Source: Corylus avellana (Eukaryota > Streptophyta > Magnoliopsida > Fagales > Betulaceae). Taken from it: a stretch of 64,000 bases of DNA. Where the stretch lies: NCBI RefSeq assembly GCF_901000735.1, contig NC_081541.1, positions 26,748,258-26,812,257 of the forward strand, read 5' to 3'. This document shows, piece after piece, positions 12,935 through 24,370 of this stretch. A program made the translations under genes and the position numbers. A model generated the notes under the pieces. That model was not told the origin of the DNA, did no database searches, and was given only the letters and a program-made list of their open reading frames with translations. How positions within the stretch are numbered: the first letter of the stretch is position 1; every line of letters starts with the position of its first letter.

Positions 12935-13445
12935 TAGAGTAACTTGGAGACCATGCCTCATGATGCAAATGTGATTACATCAAATCCTCCTCCTATTGTG
13001 TGGACAAATAAAAAAATAAATACAAAATAAAATTTGTTTTTAATATTCATCCGAATTAAAAAGGTTTCTTTCTTTCAATTTTTAAGCAATTAAAAATAGC
13101 AGCCAAAAGATATTTGCAATAAAATCAACTATAATTTTTTAATAAATAGGTACTATATTCAAGGAAAAAACTACCAATTTGCTAGAGATGGTTTAAGGCC
13201 AGGAATACCTTTGATTCTAGCCCTAGCACAAAACAGGAATACCTTTATGGATGATATTAACATAACAATATTAAAGATACAACTTGAGATATCCTCCATT
13301 CAAACCTCATCTATGACATGTCGATCGTCAATTTCAGGTATTGACTTCAAAACACTTCAGCAGTTTTTGTTGTCATAAATTTTTCAATTTTCAAGAATGT
13401 GTCATTGTTTGTAGAAGATGTTCAGTTGCTATAACATTTTAAAGC
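12935..13445. other. Intergenic, nothing recognised
   Basis: AT-rich DNA with no gene or element end that I can support. Confidence 0.4.
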
Positions 13446-13710
13446 ACCGAGACTTCATCGGGACCCTACCGACACTTGCTTGAGACCTGTTCGAGACTTG
13501 ATCGGAATCCGCCCGGGACCCCTTTTGGACTTGACCGGGACTTGACTAGACCTGCCCGGGACTTGACCAGGACCTACTAGAGATCCCGCCTGGGACTTGA
13601 CCGGGATCCGCCTAGGACTTGACTGAGATCCAACCGAACCCGCTCGGGACCCTGTTGGGACCTGATCAGGACTTGACTGGGATTCGACCAAGACCCACCC
13701 GGGACTCGTC
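13446..13710 (+). repeat. Degenerate GC-rich tandem repeat
   Basis: Many imperfect units of about 12-17 bp built on GGGACTTGACCGGGATCC occur in a row. The region is much richer in G and C than its surroundings. An inverted version (GGGTCTTG, GGGTCTCGG) follows at about 13912-14035. Confidence 0.75.
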
Positions 13711-14069
13711 GGAAAATATTTTCAGCGGAAAACATTTCCTTGAAAATGATTTCTTAGAAAATATTTTCTGGTATTTTGTATGTAAGGAAAATCAGGTGGG
13801 TCCTAGTCGTCGGAAAACATTTTCAACAGAAAACATTTTCTTGGAAAACATTTTCCAGTAGTTGGTGTGTACGCAAAATCATGTTAAATATTAAATTACA
13901 AAATGTCCCTATCGGGTCTTGGGCGGGTCTTGCTAGGGTCTCGGACTGATCCCGACGAGGTCTTGATAGGGTCTAGATGGGGTCTAAATGGGTCTCGGGT
14001 GAGTCGCAGTGGGGTCCTTGCTAGGCTTAGTTCGGATACCTCTAAGACTTGGTCATGATATTTTCATAA
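13711..14069. repeat. Inverted repeat arms around GAAAACATTTTC motifs
   Basis: Repeats of GGAAAACATTTTC and GAAAATATTTTC (13725-13860) are followed by the inverted GC-rich array. Related motifs recur at about 15110-15180 on the other side of the inserted MULE. This looks like the subterminal repeats of a DNA transposon split by the 14079-15028 element; the family is not identified. Confidence 0.5.
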
Positions 14070-14078
14070 TTTAGAGTT

Positions 14079-15028
14079 GGGTAAAGTCCACGTACCCCCC
14101 TTCAAACTACCATCCAATTGAAAATGTTCTCCCCCAAATTGTCAATTGTGACAATGTCTCTCTCAAACTACCAATCAATTGTCAATGCACCCCCTAATGA
14201 CAAAAATACCCTTAATATTTTTTTAAAAAAAAAAAGAAAAAAGAAAAAAAGAAAGAAAGAAAAGAAATTGAAGCTCAAGGACGACAGGTACTTCGACAAA
14301 CTCCCCCTCAAGATCATTCGCAAGGTCAAGGACAACGTACGTGCATGAGCCTCCCCCTTCTCTCTTTCCTAGGGTTTTCAATTTCGATTTTTGCAATCTG
14401 ATTTGTCGATTTTGAAAGCAAAAAGAAAACAAAAATCGGGTCTGGTACAGTGCTTAAAGATTTGTCTAAATTGCCGATTGTTTGTCTAGTTAAAGCAATC
14501 TATTCATTAATATAGTGTGATCGAACTCAATTTTCTTGCAATTCAGTCGTTCAATCTGTTGAATTGATGAAGAAGTATTAGAACCTTTTTTTTTTTTCTT
14601 TTTTGGATGAATTCGACTCTGCTATAAATTTTGGCAGATTATGATGAAATTTCCCTTATTCTCATTGAAGGATATAATTACATCTTGAATTTCGTTAATT
14701 TCTCAAGGCTGTTTACCGAATTTCAAAGCCAAATACATGAAAATTTGTGAGATTTTCTTGATTCAAAACCATTTTGCCGAATGGGGCTGATTCTCCTTTA
14801 AAAAATATATATACGTATATATAGTTTTTTAATTTTTTTTTTTTAAATTTATAATGATATTTTTGTCTTATTACAAATATTTTAAGGTCATTTTTGTCTT
14901 TATGCTAGCTTTCGGGGGTAAAATGACAATTGATTGGTAGTTTAGGGGAGACATTGTCCCAATTAAAAGTTTTGAGGGGGATATTGTCAAATGGGTGGTA
15001 GTTTGAGGAGGGTATGTGGACTTTTCTC
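14079..15028. mobile_element. MULE with perfect 9-bp TSD, possible Pack-MULE
   Basis: TTTAGAGTT occurs on both sides (14070-14078 and 15029-15037). The ends pair over about 150 bp: GTAAAGTCCACGTACCC against the complement of GGGTATGTGGACTTTTC, then CAAACTACCA and CAATTGTCA blocks in both arms. The interior holds about 75 bp of balanced-composition reading (about 14265-14335, encoding YFDKLPLKIIRKVKDN) that ends at a GTACGT donor-like site, followed by AT-rich intron-like sequence. It resembles a captured exon; the source gene is unknown. Confidence 0.8.
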
Positions 15029-15037
15029 TTTAGAGTT

Positions 15038-16190
15038 TAATATGATTTAATGAAAAAATATATATAAAAAAACATTTGCTTTTCCATCCACGCGGTAAAA
15101 GCCGTAAAATGTTTTTGACAGAAAACATTTTCAAGGAAAATGACTTTCCTGAAAATATTTTTCGACAAAAACTATTTTACGTCAAAGTAAATGGAGTCTA
15201 AATAAGATTTAAGTGTACATGCAAATTAAAGTAAACTTGCAACCCTTTGTAAAATACTTAGACAATCTATAGGCATATACAAACACCCCTGATTGTCTTC
15301 TGTTGCGGCAACTCTAGCTCCTAACTAGCTAATCTCGTTTATCAAATTCTTTACCCACCCACTGATAGACTTCAACAGTTGATGACCAATGATTGTGATT
15401 CGATGAACACAAGCTTCAAGAGAGACTACAACGGAAGTTCTAAACAAAAACTCTCTTGGCACACATCAAAAATGAAGCTAAGCAAAGTGTATCTAATTTT
15501 CCCAAGGCTTACACTCGGTCTCCAATCGACTAACAACATCCTTCTGTAGATAAAATGATGAAAACCCTAACTTTGCATGTGAAAAACCATCTCAAAAGTA
15601 TGCAGGGCATCGAGTGAAAACCCTAGAAGGAAGACTAGTTTTTAGTGAGAGGTTAATAATCACTTCATGCTCACCGCTAGAACATTGGAATAATCACATT
15701 TTCGAGGCCCTGTTTGGTAACGGTTTTGAAAATACTTTTTTTTTGTTTAAAAAAAAAGAAAAGAAAAAGAAATACACTTCATAATAGTTACAAATTCTCC
15801 CACAAAATACACAGAAAATAGATCACCAATTCTCCCAAGCAGGTAAACACAAATGTTATCATGATGATTTAAATCGCCTGATTAAGTGACGTATGATTTG
15901 CTTTGCTGCAAGTTGAGAAGAAGTCATCACACAACTTATTGAGATGCACATTAAAATGATTGTTTCTCTTTTGAAGTAACAGATTTGAATCCTTATATTA
16001 AAGAAGAAAATGATGTAATTATGTGAAAAGCGGTTACCGGGTAATAACCAGTCTTCAATAACCATATAACTGCTAGTTGCAGTTAATCGCTAACTAGCCT
16101 AACGGGTGCTGTTGTGGTTATTTAAAATTAAATAACTGCCTAAACCGATTGCGATTGTGGTTATAAAAGAATAACTACAACCAGTTGGGC
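15038..16190. other. Intergenic with old repeat debris
   Basis: It contains GAAAACATTTTC-type repeats (to about 15185) and a typical hAT-like end GGCCCTGTTTGGTAACGG near 15707 without its partner. A block of 15990-16195 rich in GGTTAT and CCGATT motifs resembles 34290-34470. No gene was recognised. Confidence 0.4.
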
Positions 16191-16216
16191 ACCCTTAGTT
16201 CATGGCGGCACTATTC

Positions 16217-16641
16217 TTAGAGCATTTTCATTTGGCTCACTAAATTTACGCCATATTTTAGCTAAAAAATCATATTTTCCTATTTTAGTTAATCCGGCTC
16301 TCCAAATTAGGGATTCGCTTTCACTATTATATTTAAATAGTATTTTAAGAATTTCTTTATTCTTTCTCTCTCCAGCATTCATGTATTTGAATTTTTTTCT
16401 TTTTCTAACTGTTATATTTTCAAAATTTATATTTCTCACCATTATCAATCTAGATAAAAAAAATTAAATTTATTTTTTATTTTTTTATGATTTGGGGAGT
16501 GAACAATATTCCCACTCATGCTCCCCAATTTTTTTCTGATAACAGTGAGTCGGGTAAAGGGTTAAAAACATACATTTTACCGTTTTAACTCCCTAAAATA
16601 AAAAATTTTCTACAATAAAAAGTTGGATGAGATCGCTCTAA
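16217..16641. mobile_element. MITE with TTAGAGC-type ends
   Basis: The left end TTAGAGCATTTTCATTTGGC and the reversed right end TTTAGAGCGATCTCATCCAAC are similar, and AT-rich arms lie between. The target duplication was not resolved. No coding capacity. Confidence 0.45.
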
Positions 16642-17373
16642 ATCCTCCGCCTAAGAGCATTCCTAATGGAAGAGTCAAATGATATTTTTATCTAAAATGA
16701 CTAATCAAATTTATAAAAAACCCTCCACATTGGATTAGCAAAAAACAAAATGCAAAATGGATATTTTATTAGATTAGCAAAAAAAAAAAAAAGTTACATC
16801 TAATAGCACTTTTCAATCGAGTCATTTTACTTTTTATTGTTTCTCACATGTTTTCTCTTTTTCCAAAAACTTTTTCCACTTTTCAAGAGATCATTATGAG
16901 AATATTCTTTCTCGATTTTTAATAAAAAGATATTTCATAAATATGATTGACATTACTATGAGAATATAGTTTTCATACTTAACGTTGGCAAATACAACAT
17001 TTGAAAAATATAATCGTTGAAAAATATAATTATTATAAAATACAACCGCTTCAAAAATATTATAGTCACAAAAATAATTATTTGAAAAATAATAATCGTT
17101 AAAAATTATTGTGCTAAATGAATTGCCATTGAAAAAATAAATATAGAATCAATAAAGAGTAAAAAATAATAATATTTAAATGATATAGATAAAAATATAA
17201 TTAATCAGATGTAGGAAACCTTTAAAAATTCATTAGCTAAACTAGATAAAGTGGCCAGGTTTTGAGGATCCATTTTGCATTAAAAAAAAAAAAGAGGCTT
17301 CTTTATGGAGAATAGACTAACAAATAGGATAATAAGGATATTAGTTACTGCGGGTTAGTTTACAGCACAACAT
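16642..17373. other. AT-rich flank of the tRNA gene
   Basis: It begins with another small-element end (AAGAGCATTCCTAATGGAAG at 16653) and contains many AAAAATAAT runs. No gene was recognised. Confidence 0.4.
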
Positions 17374-17447
17374 GACCGCATAGCGCAGTGGATTAGCGCG
17401 TCTGACTTCGGATCAGAAGGTCGTGGGTTCGACTCCCACTGTGGTCG
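17374..17447 (+). tRNA. tRNA-Arg (anticodon UCG)
   Basis: The acceptor stem GACCGCA pairs with TGTGGTC, with discriminator G. The D arm contains TAGCGCAGTGGATTAGCGCG. The anticodon stem is TCTGA/TCAGA with loop CTTCGGA, so the anticodon is TCG, which reads CGA codons for arginine. The T arm carries GGTTCGACTCC. The internal A and B boxes are intact. A short T run (TCTTT, then CTTTTG) follows for Pol III termination. No intron. It looks functional. Confidence 0.95.
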
Positions 17448-17566
17448 TCTTTAAGACTTTTGATCTTTCTTTTTATATTGAATCGGAAGTCTGCAGTCGC
17501 CGCAATAACTATGGAATTGTTCTTTCGCTATTTTTCTCATGTAATTTTTTACTTAATCATTTGTCT

Positions 17567-18172
17567 TGTTGGGGATAAATGAATCTCATTTGGGCCAGAT
17601 AACCCGAAGGGCCACAGCCCATCAATGAGGCCATGATGCAGGTCTCAATCAGCAGGCTTTATAGCTAGTAGATATTCACTTCGAAAGAGTCAACAATAAA
17701 GACTGCAGAAGCCCGGTTGACCGAAGACCAACCCCCGAGAACAGACTCTTGGGAATATCAAATCATTCGCTTCTTGGGATCCCTTAGACAGATATCGTTG
17801 GATATTCCAACTCTCATCACTCAATAGATGATTTTCTTTGGGTTAGAAACTCTTGTCACAACTATCCAATATCGCAAGAATAATGTTAGAGCTCATATGC
17901 AACTACTATTCTCAATTCAAATCAAGCTACACGGATAACATAGAGAGAAAGAGAGAGAGAGGATCAAACTAGAAGACTCGGATAGGATCAACGTGAAGTA
18001 AAGATAATATCGAAAGAGGAGCTCTAATTCGGGTAAACGTGTTAGCCTATTTATAGGCCAAATCCCCTGTATCAAAGACATGTTTAATTATTCTAGCGCT
18101 TACACTTATTTTCTCAGAGATTTTACTTGAGCATCGGAGGGAGATCACACCGTACCAGAAATTGTTCTAACA
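17567..18172 (+). mobile_element. Solo LTR with perfect 5-bp TSD
   Basis: TGTTGGGGATAAATG to GTTCTAACA, 606 bp, is flanked on both sides by TGTCT (17562-17566 and 18173-18177). No internal region is present, so it is the product of LTR-LTR recombination. GCCTATTTATAGGC near 18040, then ACTTGAGCATCGGAGGG, look like a TATA region and the R region of a plant gypsy LTR. It starts 120 bp after the tRNA gene. Confidence 0.85.
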
Positions 18173-18177
18173 TGTCT

Positions 18178-19650
18178 ATTTTTTTTTAAAAAAAAAAAAA
18201 AACAAAAAACAAAATCTAGTGGAAATTTTATAAAATCATGAGAATCACACTATTGAAATTGAAAATTGAGAGCTTTAGTTATGCATATGTCACTACAAAA
18301 CTATGCATGCATTTCATTTACTTGCAGATACGAGGTAAAACAATTCATGATAAAAAACATTTTAATATATACTTGTTGGTAAGACGCTTGGTTTACTTAC
18401 CCAAACGGGCCAAACTAGCTAAATACTATGAATGTAAAATACCTTATGTACTGAGCTTTCCTCTGCATTACGTTCACATGTTAGAATTTATCCCCTCTTA
18501 GAACCCTAAAGCTTTTCTTTGTATTCTTAACAACTCTTCCCCCTAGAAACCCTAACTTTTTCAAAACCAGGTTATCTCGGTCAATTGAGTAATATTAGAA
18601 AAAACACTTTTGTCCTCATTTTATCCCTTCAAAGACGATGCCGTAAATCTAATAATAATTTTAAAAAACGCATTATTTTTAAAAAATAAAAGTTTTCTTT
18701 GTAACATTACTCGCAAAAATAATGTTGTCGGCCGGCATTCACAATGGGTTGCCAGGTCAAAGCCATACAGATAAAATCTTGATGTATTAGGGACCTCATT
18801 ATGAAAAAAGAAAAAGAAAAATTAAATAAATAAAAGAGAGAATAACAACTTAATTGTAACTGGTTTTTTGTTCTCGTAATATATAATACAGATTCCTTTT
18901 TTTCTGTACAATTTTAAGGCCCATTAAAATATACAGGCTCTCTTCGATTCATCAAAGAGACTGCTCTCACATGGCTGTTAGCGAGAAAGGTGAAGAGCAG
19001 AGTTGCAGGCGGCTGGCTGCGGATGGCTTAATTATTGGCTGCTTCGTAGGCCATGAAAATGAAAGAGTGATGACCCGGGGGTCACTCGATGAGGCACGTA
19101 ACGGGAAGACACCATGAAACCCTGGCCCACAAGTCCTGACCAACTTGTGGGCTCTGGCCCACACTCTACTAAAACGCATGGGGACCACCTTATTTACCTA
19201 AGCTGTGGCCAACATATCCACATGTCAATTATTCCCCACGTGTCGACAATGATATTACCTCCCCCTCTCATTCATGGGTCAAATCTTGTGTGAGAAAGAC
19301 CTCTCATGAATTAAAGGAACACATAATACGAGCCTTCGAACCTGCGGGTCCTACCCCAGCATATTTCTTCTCTTCTTTTTATTTTTTTTATTTTTATTAT
19401 TATTATTATTATTTATTGGTTTTTTTAAAAAATAAAATAAAATATGGGATGGGGGCATTTTGAGAAAGAAAAAAAAAAAGTCAAAATGATCGAATTGCAA
19501 TAATTTGAAAGTTTAGGGAGTCAAGTGTCACGTTTTAAACATTGAATATAAAAATGCAAATGAGTAGATAGTTCATGGGGGTAAAATGTATTTTTTCCTA
19601 TTTTATAATTATAGAGATGAGGTTAGCATGATATAATTATAGTTATTTTC
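18178..19650. other. Intergenic, no supported gene
   Basis: Poly-A/T runs are common. A less AT-rich island (18955-19360) has a 48-codon open reading frame from 18971 that I cannot assign. A C-rich half repeat at about 19495-19590 (TTTAGGGAGTCAAGTG, ATGGGGGTAAAATG) resembles one end of a MULE. Confidence 0.4.
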
Positions 19651-19803
19651 CTAAGGAAAATATCAAAATCACTCTTTCTACTTTATTTCTTTATCAAAAA
19701 GTCACGTGTTTTCAGTTTTATCATACTGATAAAGTTGAAAGCACATAGGAGTTTTTGATAAAGAGTAAAAGCATAACGAGTAATTTTGATACATTTCCTT
19801 TTG
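19651..19803. mobile_element. Foldback MITE
   Basis: The two arms, GGAAAATATCAAAATCACTC and the complement of GAGTAATTTTGATACATTTCC, continue through TTTATCAAAAAGTC and AGTTTTTGATAAAG almost to the centre, giving a hairpin of about 150 bp. Non-coding. Confidence 0.7.
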
Positions 19804-20416
19804 TCTTTTTCCAATATTATATGTTGCTATCCTTTTTGGAGTTTTGTTGTTTCTTTTATGCTGCATTCAAATTTCTTATAATAGATTAGAGATCCTCCTC
19901 AACCATTCCTAGTTTGGCACAATTAGGGTGGTCAAAATCACAAACACTTTTGGTAAGACAACTGAATGCCTGTATTCTATTTCAGGCAATTCTAATATGT
20001 TACAGAGAATCAAACTCTTTGACTAAAAACTCCATATACAAAAAAATATATAAAAAAAAAATTATGATTCATATTTCGAAGCAAAAAGTTACAATTTATT
20101 TACAGCTTTGCTGGTCACAGACTCACAGATGCAGTTCACAAGTTCATTTGTCTGAACCAGAAAGCAGTTCCTGTTAGAATATTTTCTACACCTCTAATAT
20201 TTAATGTCACTAGGCCATTAATCTTATACTCCCAGAGTATGCTCTCATCTATGTCATCACTGTCCCATGTCCAAAATACAAGAATTGTGCGATCATAAGC
20301 TAGGTTACCAGTTTACAACTTCTCCCTCACCTCCAATTATGGATGCCACAAGTTTTTGCCCTAATGAGTTAAAGGGGAGGATTTGGATGTAGTCTGAGGC
20401 TAGACAAAATCAGAAC
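19804..20416. other. 3' flank of the HVA22-like gene
   Basis: This is the minus-strand downstream region. It could include spliced 3' untranslated exons, because the preceding stop codon overlaps a GTAAGT donor-like site. No other gene was seen. Confidence 0.4.
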
Positions 20417-23320
20417 TTACCGTCTGCAGTAGATTTTTCCTTCGGCGTCGTCCTTAATGATATTGCCAAGGCTCTTTGGAAAATCACTAGGCCAGAAAAC
20501 CATGTCACTCCCCAAAACAGCCATCTTTGAAAGATGATCAGCTGCTCTGTTAGTTTCGCGCCATGAATGAGAAATCTTATACTTTTCAAACTTCTTTAGG
20601 AGTTCCCAAATATGATACAGACAGCTAGCAGCCTTTGGACTAAAAGGCTGCTTCTTATTAATGGTTTTCACAACACTAAGTGAATCAGACTCGACCCATA
20701 TTACTTTAATTCCAAGACCTAAAGCAAGAACAAGGCCTCTCCATACAGCCCATAGTTCAACCAAGAAAGTATCGTCTACGGGTGCTTTAGAGACGAAAGC
20801 ACATATCGGGTCGCCCCTATAATCTCGAAGTAATCCACCAAAACCGGCGTTTTCTCGATCTACAGATCCATCAGTATTTAATTTTGTCCATCCAAACTTT
20901 GGCTTTTGCCATCTACACCATCTAATTGATCCAGCAACTGGACTAAGAAGATTGCTCAATTTTTCAAGGTTCATCTGGACAAAAACCATCCCATTGCTTT
21001 TTTTTAGCATAACAGAAGACTTGCTTGCATTCTTAATTAATTTCTCTATTCTTAGTTCTTCTTTCTTAGCCTTGTGCTTCTTACCTTGGAGGTGTGTTTC
21101 TAAACAATTTTTACTTGTAGTGCTAACCAGGCAAAGAGCACAGCTCCATTCCTTCTGAACTTTCTTTGGACTGGTTGGCCGAGTAACATTTATTTCTGTA
21201 CTGCCGTAATTGGCCGCCAATGTTTCCTGATACAGAGAAACAAGAAAAGATAAAATACATGTGATGGCTTCATTCAGCAAAAATTGAATCAACCTTGAAA
21301 AAATTAGCATTAAGCTATCCACCCACTTACATCTTCTGAAAGCAGCCATTCAAGACCAGAAAAATGGTGGGGTTTGGGGTTTGGAGGGAGGGATCCATTT
21401 TTTAGTTGTAATTATAAGATGAGTAATACTACATATTACATTTTTATCCTACAATTGTTCAACAATGCCGATGTGGCAATCTCAACCAATCCTAAAGGAT
21501 GGTTGGGAATTCAACGTCAGCATTATGGAATAGTTGAACAATAAAAATGTGGTATATGCAAATAGATGTCATGGCTCCATAGCTTTTCAAATCTAAATTT
21601 TTTTGGCCAGACATATGACCTCCAACTTCACATTGTTTTTTGTTTACTCCTTAGAGTAACACATCAAAATAGCATGTTCCAAGGCAGAAATCAGTACCTA
21701 AATTAGAAATCATTAAACAAGTTAAGTGTAGTTCCTCAATTGCACCATCCTTCCACATTACAATTTCAGGTTATATAGAAGCCTACCTGACAACTTAAGA
21801 ATTCTTCCTCCTTCCCTTTCAGTTTGTTTTCGATAATATTTCTCTCAGTCACATCTAGAAAGTTGCTCTGCTGAGTCTCTGCTGAGTTCAGTGCATGGGA
21901 ACTCTCAGAAATATAGGGCCTTATGAAGTGCTTGTAGACATAAGAAGCACCGCCAAAGTAAGGTATCACCAATAAAACAGTTGCCATACCCTTTGCATAA
22001 GACCAGAATGGAAGCCTGTCATGAAAAACAAGTTTAAAGCAAAAAATGCATTCTAAGACATGGCAGGACACCATGAAATCGGCATCTTCCACACGCATAC
22101 ACACACATACAAACACGTAAAAGACACACACATGCAGAAAGAGAAACAAGTGATCAGTCCAGCCAAAGCTTTTGAGCTATGACATTCTCAAGCAAAATTT
22201 ACTCAGCATTGGGAACTTGAAAATCCAATTTCAACCAGAAAGGGACAGGATTTTTGATGTGTTATGCAACATATAACATCCATCCGCACATATGCAACGT
22301 TCAATTTAGCCGCTTCCGCAATAAAAATGCTAAATGTATTTTCAAGTGTTTACTCCCTCATTGAATTTTAAAGTGGTACTAATTTTTTTACTAAGAGATG
22401 GGTACCAAGATGATGTAAAACTTATTTATTGGAGAGGATCAAAACAATTAATAAAGAAAAATTATACGGGTACCAATGATTAAGCTCCACATTATTTTAG
22501 TACCCATCTTTTGGTAAAATATTTGGTACCCATAACATTTCTCAATGTGTATATTTCACATCAATGGTGATTTTTATTGTAAGCACTTGGAAGTACACGT
22601 AGGATTTCTATCGATGTCAAACTAATAAAACTATGAGATGGAAATGTTCCACTAGAAGATAACAGAATGTAACTTTTTCACAACAAAAGAAGCTTAATTA
22701 CCATTCAAAAAGCTTTGCAAGCAACCACTCCAAGATATTAATCAAAGAAAACAGGACCCAATAACTGAGACATTGCTGATTTTTGGAGATGGAACCACTC
22801 TCTATTACCCGAACCGAAACATACCTGTACCATAATGTTGAAATTACAGGTCAAAAAAACAAACTAAAACTAAAGTTCCTTGACATTCAAAAATCAAAAT
22901 AAAACCATAAGTTTAAGAACCAAGTAGACCCAATAAGCATATAATAAAACCATTCTATGAGAAACGCAAGAGGGATAGCCACGTACAGAGGAAAAAGCAT
23001 AGTGAATGAAGGCCTGCAGATCAAAGACAGGGAATAATGAATCAAAATCACAGAAAACAATTGTACATTTGTCGCTTAAAATATCCTAACTGCAGCAAGC
23101 AACATTCACACTTCTGCAAAATAAGATCACAAAAAAAAAAAAAAAAAAGAAAAAAAAAAGGAAAATATCTACCAAAGTATGCAAATAAATGAAGGGTCTG
23201 CATCAAATCAACAAATAAATGACCCCCATAAAAGGAAAAAGAAAAAGAAGCTCAGAAGTCAAACCAGGAGAGAAAACCGAAGAATTTTGCGACAAGCTTG
23301 AGAAAAACTCCCCAACCCAT
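20417..23320 (-). CDS. HVA22/DP1-like protein fused to U1-type zinc finger and RNase H-like domain
   Basis: Five exons were assembled by eye: 23320-23265, 23013-22987 (27-nt microexon), 22824-22702, 22015-21787 and 21226-20417. All have GT-AG borders and all phases agree, giving 414 aa. Residues 1-125 are a TB2/DP1/HVA22 domain (hydrophobic PSFTMLFPLY, then CLSYWVLFSL, then LPFWSYAKGMATVLLVIPYF, YVYKHFIRPY). This ER-membrane-shaping family is ABA- and stress-linked in plants. Residues 172-196 are a matrin/U1-type C2H2 finger (C174, C177, H190, H196). Residues 258-381 are an RNase H-like domain of the plant RVT_3 type with the four acidic positions present: D264 (NTDGS), E302 (VELWA), D326 (ESDS) and D375 (AADHL). 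The start is chosen at MGWG; an in-frame upstream extension exists. The stop TAA lies inside CGGTAAGT, a good donor, so a variant with a further exon is possible. Confidence 0.8.
21428..21556. mobile_element. Foldback MITE in intron 4 of the HVA22-like gene
   Basis: CATTTTTAT then GTTCAACAATGCCGATGT pair with ATTATGGAATAGTTGAAC then ATAAAAATG. The centre is AACCAATCC TAAA GGATGGTTGG. Confidence 0.7.
22372..22545. mobile_element. MITE remnant in intron 3 of the HVA22-like gene
   Basis: GGTACTAATTTTTTTACTAA then GAGATGGGTACCAAGATGATG on the left match the complement of the right end (CATTATTTTAGTACCCATC then TTTTGGTAAAATATTTGGTACC). Non-coding. Confidence 0.6.
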
Positions 23321-23656
23321 TTCTTCAGTGTCGTTGTTCTTCCTTGTTCTTGGTTTTCTGCAGGAATTTTTTGAAATTTTTGTAGCTCGGAATTCGGAAA
23401 GGGTGTAAACGGTGTTCAGCTCACAGAGAAGCAAGGCAAGTAAGCCGAGGAGTCAAACAAAGTAAAGTTGGACAATGTTCCCAAGTACCTCGGAACATAG
23501 AGAATAACGTGTGCACGCTCTATGGCCATTGGAATTCTTCGAGGCTAAGTCTCCGTCGTATGTATCCAATCAGCATTCGTCAACATGTGGAATTGTTTTC
23601 CAGGTTTTTCTTTTCCAATTAATTTATAACGATTAGAAGCCCCATAAAATAAAAAT
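23321..23656. other. 5' leader and promoter region of the HVA22-like gene
   Basis: The minus-strand upstream region is open in frame with the start codon for 38 codons, but that reading has no recognisable domain. ACACGTTATTCTC (near 23500, minus strand) contains an ACGT core. The transcription start could not be fixed. Confidence 0.4.
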
Positions 23657-23665
23657 AAAAATAAG

Positions 23666-24370
23666 AGTTAAATACCTAATAGTCCCATGTGGTTTACAAA
23701 CTTTATTTTTATGTCATGTGGTTTCATTTTTATCACAGAAGGTTTCTGTGATTTTGATAAATGACCAAATTAGTTCATCTGTTAGTTGACCGTTAGGAAT
23801 TTCATGTGGACCAATCATATGCTGACACGTGGCACATACTTAATTTTTTTTTTTAAATAAAAAAATAAGTATTTAAAAAAAAAAAAAAGAGGAAAAAAAC
23901 ATTGGGGGTGGCTCTTTGGCCATGGGGGTGGCCAGGCCACCCCCAGTACCCACTGGGGGTGGGTTTCAACCACCCCCTTGGGCACCAACGAGGTGGCTGA
24001 AACCACCCCCAACCACCATTGGGGGTGGTTTCGACCACCCCCTAGGCTCCATGCGGGTGGCCGAGGCTGCCGAGCCACCCCCAGTGGATACTGGGGGTGG
24101 TTTCGGCCACCCCTTGGGCTCCAAGGGGTGGCCGAGCCACCCCCAATGTTTTTTTTTTTTTTTTTTTAATTTTTTTTAAAATAAAAAATTTAAGTAGGTA
24201 TCACGTGTTAGTATCTGATTGGTCCATGTTGAATTCCTAACGGTCAATTAACGGATTGACTACCTTGGTCATTTATCAAAACCACATGGACCTCCTATGA
24301 TAAAAATAAAATCACATGAGGGTAAAAATAAAATTTGTAAATCACAAGGGGCTATTAGGTATTTAACCCT
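23666..24370. mobile_element. MULE-type MITE with GC-rich palindromic core
   Basis: The ends GTTAAATACCTAATAG and CTATTAGGTATTTAAC are inverted repeats that pair over about 175 bp. The flanks AAAAATAAG and AAAAATAAA agree at 8 of 9 positions. The core (23905-24150) is a series of short palindromes alternating GGGGGTGG and CCACCCCC. Open frames in the core are composition artefacts. ATTTATAACGATTAGAAG (23622) and ATTTATAACGATTGGAAG (24393) flank the element as a further direct repeat. Confidence 0.8.

Noticed and set aside
13455..13691. 78-aa frame with repeated Gly-Ser-Arg-Pro words
   Set aside because: It is a reading of the degenerate GC-rich tandem repeat, not a gene.
18971..19117. 48-codon frame starting MAVSEKGEEQ
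   Set aside because: It lies in a less AT-rich island but has no recognised motif, splice site or neighbour; too short to support as a gene.
23815..24179. Several overlapping frames rich in Pro, Gly and Trp on both strands
   Set aside because: They come from the palindromic GGGGGTGG/CCACCCCC core of a MITE, where both strands stay open by composition.
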